NCBI GenBank assembly: GCA_023653785.1
Contig: JAMKCH010002838.1
Span: 62,001-126,000 of the forward strand
DNA from: Ophioderma brevispina
Lineage: Eukaryota > Echinodermata > Ophiuroidea > Amphilepidida > Ophiodermatidae
Direction: 5' to 3'
Length of the DNA: 64,000 nucleotides
The notes under the pieces were generated by a model. That model made no database searches, was not told where the DNA came from, and saw only the letters and a program-made list of their open reading frames with translations. Of the stretch, positions 21,900-33,562 are shown piece by piece (position 1 is the first letter of the stretch; each line of letters begins with the position of its first letter). Both the position numbers and the translations under genes were made by a program.

Positions 21900-24110
21900 A
21901 AAATACGACCTTCATCTGATACAAAATCGATACAACTTCTGGTTACATCAGGGTGGTCCCAAAGACGATCGGAACATGCCACCTTCTAACTTTATGATTG
22001 CTACTATAGGTAGGACTAAAAACTAAATGAATGACAGAATGACATTATTAGCTGTAAGTTCATTTGCATAAATTAAAGGAAGTACTGCCCTAAAGACACT
22101 GGTTGGTGTAACTGACACTTTTAAGGTCATGGTCCGATCATGAATGCTCGGCCACAGAACCACCTGATTTTCACCGAAGTGGTCAGAATTTTAAGTGTCA
22201 GAAGAAAGCTACTATTTTTTCCTCATTTACCCCGTGAAATCTTAAAACGCTGACAGTCGTTTTTGGTTTGGATGTTAGTCAAGAGTTCCATATGTACCAT
22301 GACCACCCCCCCCCCCTTCAAAGTTCCACATGTAACAAATTATTTTTTATTTTGGCCTTAAGGTTACTGGGTTTTGTTTAGTGGGTAGCCATACATAAAT
22401 ATAAATTTGGTTTCCTGTAGCAATTTAAAAAGGGGGGTACATATGGACGCTGTTCCAGATGTTTATGAGCATCCCTTTTGGTCGAGTCCAATATTAGTCT
22501 TCCACATATTCTAGGGGCTTACTCATATCAAAATAATAAAACTGTTGGTCGTGAAACTCATCACGTTGGGGTATGGGGGTCAAGGTCTTTTTGAAAAATC
22601 AAGAGGAAAATTTTATATTAAAAATTGGGCCATAAATAACACCACGACACACAAATCAAATACTAGCTTCAAGTCAGCTTTTTTTAAACTTAGATTGCAA
22701 TCTTTTATTAAACTAAGATAAACTCATTAATGTAATTAAATGATTTGCAAAAATATACAATTTATTGGTATATAACAGTAGGCCACCTCCGTAAACAGTC
22801 ATAGAAACACTTATCTGCCACATAAATACACCATAAGCACCTTTGTGCACATGATTAAAATAATGCCAGTTGTACATAGACGTAAATAATGCTTGTGTGT
22901 CCTATCAACAGAGCGACATCCGCAAAAATGTTGAAAAATATCTGTCAAAAAAAAACCTCACCTTTGGTTTTATAAATGGACTAAACATTAACAGTACCAT
23001 CATGCCGAATGTACCCCACTGAACACCTATATATATGGCTTTTACATGATTTAAGTCCAGGCCCGATCACCCATAGCCTCGTCCCAGGGGACCCCAGATT
23101 TTACCGGAAGTGGTCAAATGGTTTTGTAATCAACGAAAGCTACTATTTTTTTCTCATTTAACCCGTGAAATTTTTAGGGCTAAAAAGATGTTTGTTTCGA
23201 AGTTTGAACGAAAATGTGCTCCATTTTGGGTCGACCAATATTAATTTTACACGTCTATGGGCTTAACAAAATCACATTTTAGGCCTCACATCAAAATGGG
23301 TTGAATATCAGCCGCGAAGACTTTTACAGATGGGGTTTTGGGGTGGAGTCCATTCTAATCAAAATGAAAACTTCATATACTTAAATTGGCCATCCCCCTT
23401 TAAGAGCAACAGACCATCCCTACCATGCATTCGGTTGCACACTACCAGTCATCTTGCACTTGCATAGCAAACTCACAAAATGGATTAGCTGTGGGGGTCA
23501 TAGCTGTTTTACCCCATGCAAATGGTCTCTTACTTTTAGAACATTTTTAAGGCATGGCGACAAATTTTGACAACCGATATGATTAGGATGGGCCCAGAGC
23601 TATTACGTCTGAAAAAAAAAATCAGAAAATCCATTGCGGGAATCTTTTCATATAGGCCTACCAAGGTCATTATTTGTATGTCATAGCACCCCTATATGCC
23701 CATAATCATCATATTTGCCACCATGAAAATTTCGTAACAATTCACCAGGGTGAATTAAGTGGAATAACTAATCCGAATTAGTGTGTCGCTGTTATATTTT
23801 TTTTGTTTTATTTCGATTTGTCATAATAAATGACTTTCAGAGAGCTGTGGGGTACAAATATGGATTTGGTGTCCAAGATGGATATATTTCATGACAGATT
23901 TTATATCCACTAGGCCTCCTACTACTGCTCCATGTGCTGGAAGGAGACAATTTCACACGAAGAGACCATAATAGCCATCAGTAAGAAATTAAAACCCTGC
24001 CCATCATTGTGAATATGTGAATAATGGGATGTCTTGCAAACAGCAACATCATTACCATAACATTAATATTTTTTCATTGCAAGTTCTTTATTTGGTTTCT
24101 AGTTGCCTTA
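21900..24110 (+). repeat. 2.2 kb duplicated segment, copy 1
   Basis: Collinear with 25197-27415. Shared landmarks include CGATACAACTTCTGG/GATACTAACTTCTGG at the start, ATTTTGGCCTTA, TTGGGCCATAAATAACACCA, AATGACTTTCAGAGAGCTGT and TGTGAATATGTGAATAATGG near the end. The homology stops after CAAGTTCTTTATT in both. Inside, 22118-22640 and 23045-23410 are related to each other (both have GGTCCGATCA/GGCCCGATCA, AAGTGGTCA and GGTCGA words), so the segment is itself made of two diverged repeat units of a family also seen, inverted, near 46540-46690. No gene seen. Confidence 0.85.
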
Positions 24111-24217
24111 AACACCTGCTAGGTTTTTGCCGATTTGTACTTTTGGGCAATAGACTTGATGTGACGAAGATTTTTTTTTAATGTTTGTACTTTTTTATCA
24201 ATGAATAGTTGAAAGTG

Positions 24218-25186
24218 CACCCTCGCAATATCCCATCTTTCCCTTTCCAACCTCCCACCATCATCTATTTCCCAACCAATATCATCTCCCTCCTTCCCAA
24301 CACAAATCCCATCTCCCTCCCCTTCCATTTTTGCCCTTCTCAATATCAGTCTCCATCTTCTTCCCTCCCACATCCCCTATATATATCCCATCTTTCCCTT
24401 CTCCAACATCCCATCTTCCCCTTCCCATACATCCCATCTTCCCCTTCCCATCTTCCCTTCTAACATCCCATTTCCCCCTTCCCAACAACCCAATCTTCCC
24501 CCTTTTCAAACAAAACCCCATCGTCTCCCCTTTCCAACAACCATCTTCCCCTTCCCAACCCCACCCTCCCGTTCTCAAAACACAAACAACCCCCATCTTC
24601 CCCTTTCCAAAACCACATTTTCCTTACATTTTTCCCGGCCATTTCCCAGCCCTCTATTTCCCCCCTTCCCAACATCCCATCTTCCCCTCCCAACATCCCC
24701 TCTTCCCCTTTCCCACATCCCATCTCCCCTTACCCACATCTCCCCTTCCCAACATCTCAATCTTCTTTCTGTCTCCCTCCCCAATCCCCGTATTCCCCAT
24801 CTTTCCGCTTTCCACCCTCCCATCTTCCTCCGCTTCCCCGCTTTCCACAACATCCCATCTTCCTCCTTCCCACGTCCCAGCTTCCCCTTCTAACATCCCA
24901 TATTCCCCTTCCAATCACCCAATCTTCACCCCATTCCCAAGCAAGAGACCCCATCCTTGCCCCTCCCAACCCCTTTCTTTTCTCAACCACTTTCTTCCCC
25001 TTTCCAATCCAATCCACCTCATTCCACTTCGTCCAATACCGACTTTTCTCAAAACCCCCAGCCTTTTCCCTTCCAAACCCTCATCTCCTTCCCAACATAA
25101 CATCCGTCTCCCTTCCCAACATCCTCTCTTCCCCTTTCCCAACATCCCCTCTCTAGTCACAACATCCCATCTTCCCTTTCTCCCAA
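24218..25186. repeat. Polypyrimidine satellite, block 3
   Basis: Same unit as blocks 1 and 2. It lies between the two copies of the 2.2 kb segment, so the larger repeat unit is satellite plus segment. About 110 unique bases (24111-24217) separate it from copy 1. Confidence 0.95.
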
Positions 25187-25196
25187 CTCAACGATA

Positions 25197-27415
25197 AAAA
25201 TACGGAATAAACGGCCCGGCCTTTCATCTGATATCAAAATTGATACTAACTTCTGGGTAAATCAGGGGTCCCAAAAGACGATCTTAAGGCACTCTAACTT
25301 ATATATTGCAATACTAATAGGGTATGCTAAAAACTAAATTGATGACAGAAATGACATTTTTTATTTAAGTTCATTTGCATAATGAAGGAAGGTACTTCAT
25401 AAAGAACATGGTTGTGTAACATGGACAGCTTACAAGGTCTCATGGTCCGATCATGAATAGCCCGTCCAACAGGCCCCTGATGTTCACTGAAGTGGTCAGA
25501 ATTTTAAGTGTCAAGACAAGCATAAACTATTTTTCTCATTTACCCCGTGAATTCTTAACGCTTAAAGTCTTTGGTTTGGATGTTAGGCAAGAGTTCCATA
25601 TGCCTCCCACCCCCCTTCAAAGTTCTACTGTAACAAATTATTTTTTATTTTGGCCTTAGGGTAGGGTTTTTTGTTAGTGTATGCCATAATAATTTGTTCC
25701 TTAACTTTAAAGGTGGTACATATGGAACTCTTTCCACCGGTTTTTTATGGCCTCCACTTTTTGGTCGACCAATTTAAGTCTTACAACAGTATTCTATGGG
25801 GCTTACTTTACTTACTCATATCAAAATGGATAAAAATGTTGTCCCGTGAAACTTCACAGTTGGGGTATGGGGGTCCAAGGAGGTCGTTTTAAAAATCAAG
25901 AGGACAAATTTTATATTAACAAATTGGGCCATAAATAACACCACCACACACCACACATGCAACAGCAAAACTAGCTTCAGCGAGTTTTTAAAAAACTTGC
26001 AATCTTTTATTAAGAAAACTCATTACATGTAACTTAAATTATTGGAAAAAATATACCATTTTAGTTGGTATCTAACAGGTAGCCACCTCCTTAAACAGTA
26101 TAAAACACTTATAGCACAATAAATCAACCATCAGGCAACTTTTGACACAATATTAAAATATGCAGTTGTAATCGACGGTAAATAATGCTTGTGTGTCATA
26201 TCCAACATAAGCGAACATCCTGCAAAAATGTGAAAATATCTGTCAAAAAAAAAAACCTCACCTTTGGGGGTTATAGGACACCATTACAAGTAGCATCATT
26301 TCTGATGTACCGCCACTGAACCCCTACATATTGGCTTTACATGATTTTAAAAAGGTCCATGGCCCGATCACCAATAGCCTCGTCCCTCCAGGAACCCCCC
26401 AGATTTTACACCGGAAGTGGTCAAAATGTTGGATCAGAATAAAGCTACATTTTCATTTACACCCTGTGAAATTTTTAGGGCTAAAATATGTTTGGTTTCG
26501 AAGTTACAACGAAATGTGCTCCATTTTGGTCGCTCAATAGTAATTTTACACATACGCAATGGGACTTACAAATCACATTTTGAGAGTAGCCCAACATCAA
26601 ATGGGTTGAAAATCAGCGCGCAACTTATACGATGGGGTGTTGGGGTGGAAGTCTCCATCATCAAAATGAAAACTTTCTATACTACTTAAATTGGCCTCCC
26701 CCTTTAAGTGCACAGAATAACCGATCACTACCACATGCATAGTTTGCACACTACCATGTCCAGTCTTGCACTTGCATAGGCAAACTCAACAAAATGGAGT
26801 AGCTGTGGGGTCAGAGCTTTTGTAGTTAAAAAAAAACCCCATGCAAATGGTCTCTTACTTTTAGAACAATTTTAAGCATTGGCGACAAAATTTTGACAAC
26901 CGATATGAGTAAGGATGTGCAAGAGCTATTACGTCTGAAAAAAAAAATCAGGAAAATCCATTGCGGGAATCTTTCCATATAGGCCTACAAAGGTCATTAT
27001 TTGTATGTAATAGCACCCTCTATATGCCCATAAATCATCATATTTGCCCACAATGAAATTTCGTAAAAAATTCACCAGGGGGAAGTTAGTGGAATAACTA
27101 ATCCGAATTAGTGTGTCGCTGTTGATATTTTTTGTTTTATTCTGAATTTGTCATAATAAATGACTTTCAGAGAGCTGTGGGGTACAAATATGGATTTGGT
27201 GTCAAGATGGATATATGTTCATGACAGATTTTTATCCACTGCCTCCTACACTGCTCAATGTGCTGGAAGGAAGACAATTTCACAGAATAGACCAGAATAC
27301 CAAGTACTGTAGAGAAATTAAAACCCTGCCCTCATTGTGAATATGTGAATAATGGGATGCATTGCAAACAAGCACATCATTACCATAAACATTATATTTT
27401 TCAGTGCAAGTTCTT
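25197..27415 (+). repeat. 2.2 kb duplicated segment, copy 2
   Basis: Same order of landmarks as 21900-24110. The differences are mostly one- to three-base insertions and deletions, with fewer substitutions. That pattern is typical of uncorrected long-read consensus or of two haplotypes placed in tandem, though a true old tandem duplication is also possible. No gene seen; open frames are short and not shared between copies. Confidence 0.85.
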
Positions 27416-28189
27416 TATTATCAAAATATTTTCAACCCATAACAATGAGGGATGGTAAGGAAAGTATTATTTTTTGTAAGTCGGCTTACAAAGAGTAGCA
27501 TTAATAATTTGTTAAGTCTCTACTCACTGTCATATCATAGGGGTTTCACTTGGCATTTTGAAAATTCAGCAGATTTGCAGCAATGGATTTTAAGTAATGG
27601 ACAAGAAGTTCTATGACAAGGGAAATAAATGCTAACAGATTTAACTTATCTTCATATATCAATGAAGTTTTGGTGAATTGAAGTTTTTGCAAAATTTGTG
27701 AAAATAAATTGTTTGCATAACAAAAAAAAAGTTATTTTAAAATAATTGATAAGTTAAGAAAACATTTTCTTGTTTTTATTCATCTTCACTCTGGTAATGT
27801 TTTCCATTTAGACATCATGGTAAGTATAACATGCATGATAATTAACTTTTGTGGCAAAAAAACCCCAAAAAACACTGTAAAACAACAAAATATAGCAAAA
27901 TGCCCAAATTGGTTTTGAAAATAAAAAACATGCATATTTGGGCAATGAGAATGCTTTATTCAGGTTGTAACCCCAAATTATTATGTCTGATAAAAGGTTT
28001 TTTTAACAAAAACACCTTTAAAAAGCTTGAATTGTGATGTCACATTTCCCTCAATGTCACTGTTTTGTCGGATACAACACAATAGCTTTCATTTATCATC
28101 AATACACAACATCTGTTTATGTAACATACACCCTTAATGTATGGTATACTGGCCTTTCCAGATAGTAATCAAATTAAATATTACATTTT
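27416..28189. other. No gene seen
   Basis: Very AT-rich. A short Lys/Asn-rich open frame at 27849-28037 follows base composition. Confidence 0.45.
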
Positions 28190-28700
28190 ATACACATGTG
28201 GAATGCTCTCAACTGTATACTAGTGTAAAATTCATCCATTTTGGTCCATTGGTACACCTAGCGCGCATGAGATTCTGGCCCGATATTATGGTCCAAGACC
28301 ATAAGCAGTTAAATTATCTCATAAGGCAGCTATTCACTATTTTCTACTTCAATCACCAACTCCGATGTTTTTATTGCAATCTTTAACTCCAAGATAAAAT
28401 AATAATGAAGTAAAATTTTACACCTAGATTGGGGATCGAACCCATGATTTTCGGATTTCAAGACGAGCGCCCACAGACACAAGCCGCGCAATCCGAGCCG
28501 GCAGAAGATCACTCTTTTATAATACTTAAATAAACACATTAATGGAATAAAGCGCACACATAATCATGAATAGCGCCGCTATGAGACAAGTTGAAAATAT
28601 CTGGTCAAGGACCATATCTTCAGGCCAAAAAACCCATAACAGCGTACACCTACCCTTTGTCGCCAAATTGGGATTGTAGCATTTACACATGTAGTAGATT
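28190..28700. mobile_element. Inverted-repeat element with a tRNA-like SINE head in its loop
   Basis: The left arm (about 28190-28310: ACACATGTGGAATGC, GGTACACCTAG, TTCTGGCCCGATATTATGGT) pairs with the right arm (about 28590-28700: ATGGTCC..TCTTCAGGCC, GTACACCTACC, ATTTACACATGT) over about 110 bases with small gaps. The loop holds a tRNA-derived box-B sequence at 28431-28444. Confidence 0.5.
28415..28512 (-). mobile_element. tRNA-derived SINE head (minus)
   Basis: On the minus strand, GGGTTCGATCCCC (28431-28443) is a canonical box B (T-arm), and GGCTCGGATTGCGCGGC about 45 bases upstream is a degenerate box A. The cloverleaf is not intact, so it is a SINE or pseudo-tRNA, not a working tRNA gene. 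Confidence 0.5.
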
Positions 28701-29521
28701 TCATCACAATCAAAAATCTTATTTGACTGCCTGTCTGAATATGAATATCTGTCTGATTTTCCCTCAATAAATTTCCAAAGGGGGCATGTAAAAGACAATC
28801 TCTGGACCCAGTGGAATTGGTTTAGATAATAGCCTGCAAGTTAGGGCCAACATTGTTTCTGGAATGCATTCAATGGGAGACCTATAGGTCAGTGGGAGTA
28901 ACAATTCCAGAGGATTCTTACAGGGGCTTGTTGCGATTTAGGTGTATCTCATTCTATACTTGAGCCCAATAGTCAGGGTGCATCAACCGCCCCTCATGTC
29001 AAGCACTATTTTTGCTCCTAGTCTTAAAGTGTGCCCCTTGTCAATATAATAACCTATTCAAATTCAAATTCATTCTGAGTCGTCCAAAAATCTTTTCAGC
29101 CATCCAGGATGACTTTGACTGAAATTTCTTGGCAAATTATTTGCCTAATCTTATGAGGTACCTCTTGGCAAATTTCTGAAAAAAATCAAGGATACTGACC
29201 ATTCTTTTCTGTGATTGCCAAGGAAATAAAAATAATCCATTGACTTCTGAACAACTTTAACGCCCATGCCTGGGATCCGGTTGATGACTTCGGATGAATT
29301 TAATGTTTTTTTTTTTTTTTTTTTTTTCATAGGAAATAACCTATGACGAAACTAGCATTAATGGATACTTTGGTCAAAATTGGTTGAATAACCAGTTTCT
29401 TTTTTTAAGCAGCTTAGCACAAATGAGGTTTTGCTAATGTTGTTTCAATATGCTAAAAAGGATTAGCACCAATTCTATTTATTGCTTGGAACCATTTCAA
29501 ACTTTCCCCTGTCCAAATATG
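28701..29521. other. No gene seen; poly-T at 29307-29328
   Basis: AT-rich sequence with a 20-base poly-T run and a small palindrome ATAGG..CCTAT at 29330-29345. No coding evidence. Confidence 0.45.
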
Positions 29522-30055
29522 TTAAAGCAATAACAGCACATTTTTTGAAGAGCACCCCCAATTTTACAAAAAAATTGAGTTTTTTTTCACAGTTGCATTG
29601 GTAACTGGCTAGTAAACTATGGGAATGGTAAAGCCAGAACATCTTACTATAATGTATTTGACCAAGGAAGGAATTTTGTTAATTAGGACAATTTAGTATT
29701 GTATACCAATAATCATTAAGGTCTTCCAATATTGAAATAGCAGAAATAGCGCCAAGTACATGTCTACGCTCATCCATTAGTTGTTCCTTTGGTTCAGGCA
29801 AGTCAAGTTAGAGGTCATTTTCGTGAGGTGGCACTATTTTCACAATAGACGGACAGAAATTTGGCGTTACCAGTTCCACGTTTAAATTACAATCCGGGAT
29901 CGCAATTCTAATTACAAAATTGCTTCTTTTAAACAGTTTTGAGCATTACAATTCGCATGTATTGTTTACTAGACTATTAGCAACACAACTGTGCAAAAAA
30001 TCTAAAATTGTGAAAATTGGGGGTGCTCTTCATAAATGTGCTATTATTGCTTTAA
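29522..30055. mobile_element. TTAA-bordered MITE with long inverted ends
   Basis: The left end starts TTAAAGCAATAACAGCACAT and the right end in reverse complement starts TTTAAAGCAATAATAGCACA. Both run on through GAAGAGCACCCCCAATTTT, giving arms of about 100 bases (29522-29640 and 29945-30055). A TTAA at each border is the signature target site of piggyBac-type elements. No transposase is present. Confidence 0.7.
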
Positions 30056-30499
30056 AATCTTTTAGGTGTGGTATATGTTGACAGTGTTACAGGAGAAAAA
30101 AGTCGCTCTCCTGACCATCCCCACCAAATTCCATCAAAAGTGTAATAAAATCAGAGTCTTTAAAGGTGCTTGTTCTGATCGTCTTTAGGATACTGACAAA
30201 AAACGGCTGTTTTAATGGTTAACCATCAATCTTAGCACAGTAGTGAATATGGAGTTATCGCATCTAGCATCAAAACACAAGTTTGTTTCCCACAGTAATT
30301 TATGGTCAGCGTATACATTTGTCAGTCTCCAATATCACATAGAGAACATGATACACAAAAATCGGAACAAACACCTTAAAACTGGCATCTCTGTACAATC
30401 CAATTTGGGGCTATCGTATCCTCTTACTGTTAGAATTTGTATTCTTAAACAGTTGTGGGAATCTATGCAATTTCATTAGTTCCTGCCCAGGGTTCAATT
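30056..30499. other. No gene seen
   Basis: Includes TTTAAAGGTGCTTGTTCTGATCG at about 30160, another TTAAAGGTG-type border word without a partner. An open frame at 30243-30479 has no support. Confidence 0.4.
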
Positions 30500-31080
30500 A
30501 GCGATTTAGAATGGATATTACTTGCTGCGTATTGAATTTATTTGGAGGTTAATGGGCTCACATCAACCGTATTTTGCTACATTCTCGCGCACCTGCAAAC
30601 ATTGCATCTAGTTGTGTATGTTCCTTACATTTAAAAGGTTGTTGGACATTTCTCACTGGGTAGTATTGCTGCATATTGACGTTATTTTGAGGTCGATGCA
30701 CTTACGTCAAACTGCATTTTGCTATATTCTTGTGCGCTTACATTGCTTCTAGTTGCTTAAGTTCCTTGTATTTAACAGATTGTTTGTTTTTTCACTGGGT
30801 GGTGGCAGTACTTTCTTGTTGTATTTAAGCCATAAGGGTCGTGAAATTAAATTATAGATTACCTTGAATTATAATCTGTTTAAGAATGAGAATAAAGGTA
30901 TGATTTTGGCAACCAGTACTCCTTTATGATGAATTGAAACCAGTGATGCCATTACTTTTGCATTGAAGAACTCGGCCTCCAGCCTCGTTCTTCCACTTAA
31001 AATAATGGTATCACTTTGGTTTCAATTTGTCATAAAGAGTACCGGTGCCCAAAATTATATTTACCTTTATTCTCTATGTC
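30500..31080. mobile_element. Compound repeat ending in a long hairpin, copy 1 (uninterrupted)
   Basis: Two tandem units of about 148 bases (from about 30515 and 30664; TGCTGCGTATTGA/TGCTGCATATTGA, TTTTGCTACATTCTCGCGC/TTTTGCTATATTCTTGTGC) are followed by a near-perfect hairpin with arms 30888-30976 and 30985-31074 (GAGAATAAAGGTA...TACCTTTATTCTC). The same order of parts occurs at 54660-54845 plus 57583-57795, where it is split by an insertion. Probably a non-autonomous foldback family. Confidence 0.7.
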
Positions 31081-32868
31081 ATGTTTGTGAGAGCTACCTT
31101 ATGAACAAAGCTCTACAACTTCTACCTGTATAATACTAAACAACTGAGTCCAAATTAACATCTAGCTAGAAAACTTAAATTAGAGGGCACAATGGGAAAA
31201 TTAACTACTTAACTTAAATAAAATTTCTTAAATATTACCCTTACATACACTAGCATCATTATGTTTTGAGCTAAAGAAACCCTTTCACAAAAGTTAAGTA
31301 TAAAAAGAATCATAGAAAGGTAAGAATGAATTACAAAAATTAGCACTATTACAAAATGGAAGACCTGATTTATATTAATTCATGTTACATTAATAGTTAC
31401 ATATATAGTACAAAATACATAGTTTATAATGCAAATGCCTATTGGTACACATTTGCTTTTCAAAATTACAATTCATTATACTAGGCACAATTTTGTATTT
31501 ACATTATAAATAGTCATATCTAACATGATTCTAAATGCAGTTTTGAAAGCAAAATATTTGTTGTGAACTCTGTATATGCTACAAACTATTAATAGATACT
31601 TGAGGGACAACATACAACTTAGTGTTGGTCCACATACTTGGATCTTTACTTACATAATTAGTTTTAAAAGTTGCAATGACACACCCGAAGTATTTTTGTC
31701 AATGGTAGGTATGTTTCGAATACTTGCCAAAGAGGTCTCCCTTCATCAGGATGTATATAGGTTTCTATGTAGTTGATGAACCAATGTTATGACATAACTT
31801 TGCTATTTCTTGAATCTTAACTCAGAAAGATAATCAACCTCCAATATTATTTTAAATAAGTTGTATCTTATAACACATTTTTTTAATAATTAAGTAAATT
31901 CAAAATTTTCTGAGCATACCTATCAAAGGGAAATCTATAGCGGTGCGGAAAATATTTTCCCGCGGTGTAGTCTGTGTCACAGACTGCAAAAGATATTATC
32001 TCAATTGGTAGTGCATGACAGACTAACATTATCAGTCCCCATAGAGAAGGTGTGTAAATGAAACTTATCTCAAAGAAATAAAGTTTTATGGATGTCTTTA
32101 CATCAGAGGGCAAAAAATTTTGTTTTTTTTACGAGAACATCCCTCAACTGGGTCTAAACCTATGGAACACATTGTGAAAATTGAACATATCTATTGGTAG
32201 TTTTTTCACATAATCTCTATGGGCCCTGAAGAGCATCAAACAATTTCCCTCAATGTACATCTCTAAGCTGGCTAATTTAATATGCACATGTCATCAGCAC
32301 TCATACTTTTTGCACTGCCATAAGAGAAATCTGTGCCGAAACACAGATCACCAAATGAGCATAGTCTGAGATGGAATTCAACTGTGAATGTTGCACCTGA
32401 TGCTGAACATCAGTCAAAGCAAATTGCAGGTACTGTATAGAGGGTTATTTTTGCAGATTGGATTTTTCACAATTTGCCGGTTATAACACTACAGTGGTTT
32501 CTTAAATTTGCAGGTTTATCAAATGCAATTAAGTGCCCTATATAAACAAAATATTTTAGCAGAGTTTTAATTTTATGGCTTGCCCCCTCCCCCCAAAAAA
32601 GAAAAAATCCCCCTATACAGTAGTGCATCCCTCAAACCAATTAGAGCATACACCTGCTCTGATACCCAAAATACAAACATCCAAGTTGAATTCTGAATGT
32701 CCAGTTTTGATTATGTATTTTTTCAATCTACTCCTTTTTTGTGTCAGAGTCATACATGATACACATTTCACTATTAATACAGTTACCCTGTGTGGCAACA
32801 ATTGATTTGAACATGATTAAAGACAGAAATAGTATGCACAACTGAAAGCATTTGGTTAAAAGTATAAT
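31081..32868. other. No gene seen
   Basis: AT-rich sequence. No splice-bounded coding, no tRNA-like boxes of quality and no inverted termini found. Confidence 0.45.
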
Positions 32869-32876
32869 CAAGATAG

Positions 32877-33044
32877 CAGTGGTGTAACCAGAAGGCATGG
32901 GCATGGGGGAATCACACTTTCTACAAAAACATATATTTTACAAAGGTGAACACAGTACACTGTTAATAATTAAATACTTTTCCTGGTCACATTTGGGGAA
33001 AAGGATTTTGAATGGGGCTCCCATCCCTGCTGGTTACACCACTG
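32877..33044. mobile_element. Small hAT-like MITE, 168 bp
   Basis: Perfect 15-base inverted ends CAGTGGTGTAACCAG (32877-32891) and CTGGTTACACCACTG (33030-33044). Flanks CAAGATAG (32869-32876) and CAAGTTTG (33045-33052) match at 6 of 8 positions, as expected for an aged 8 bp duplication. CAGTGG termini with 8 bp duplications are characteristic of hAT elements. Confidence 0.75.
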
Positions 33045-33258
33045 CAAGTTTGACCAACTCTAGTTGTCTTTCCCTTTCTAATTACCTCCAAAACACAAGG
33101 ATCCTTCTTATACAATGGGTATCCAAGTTGTTGGTCATTCAATTTTAAGTGATAATAACCCATAATAATCATTATATCATCATCTATCTAACCTATAGGA
33201 TGATGTCACTTCATATTTGTATAGCCCTGAAATTTGCATTTTCATAAGAGTCACTGCA

Positions 33259-33562
33259 TTAAAGGTGGGTGACCCGATCATGGTCCGATTTTTCATGATA
33301 TTTTCTCCTTCACAAGAAAGCATAAAAACAAAACATCCGATTGCAAATTTTGAGTTAAATCGGTCAAGTTTTGATAGTAAAAGCAAAAATATGTACCAAA
33401 TTCATGTGAGCTAGTTTGGTCGACCACATTTGGAGATGTTTCTGTTCATAAACATCAAAAGGAAACATTTCTTGGGCCTACAAATTTATGAACTTTCCCT
33501 TGATACCAAAATCTCAATTTTGTTGGGTTAATGTGGTTGTTGATCAGGTCACACACCTTTAA
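33259..33562. mobile_element. TTAA-bordered MITE, family with GGTGACC ends
   Basis: The left end TTAAAGGTGGGTGACCCGAT and the right end in reverse complement TTAAAGGTGTGTGACCTGAT match over 22 bases with two differences. TTAA borders both ends. The right half is homologous to 60135-60362 (ATGTGTACCAAATT, TTAGTCTGGTC.ACCA, GGGATGTTT.TGTTCATAA, TACCAAAATCTCAATT). The word GGTCCGATCA links it loosely to the repeat units at 22.1 and 25.4 kb. Confidence 0.75.

Noticed and set aside
19598..21919. 773-codon open frame on the plus strand, and the 473- and 351-codon frames at 17010-18431 and 18676-19731
   Set aside because: They are translations of the C/T satellite (Pro/Ser/Phe words with the repeat's period). 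Stops are rare only because the unit lacks TAA/TAG/TGA on that strand. Several frames on both strands are open together.
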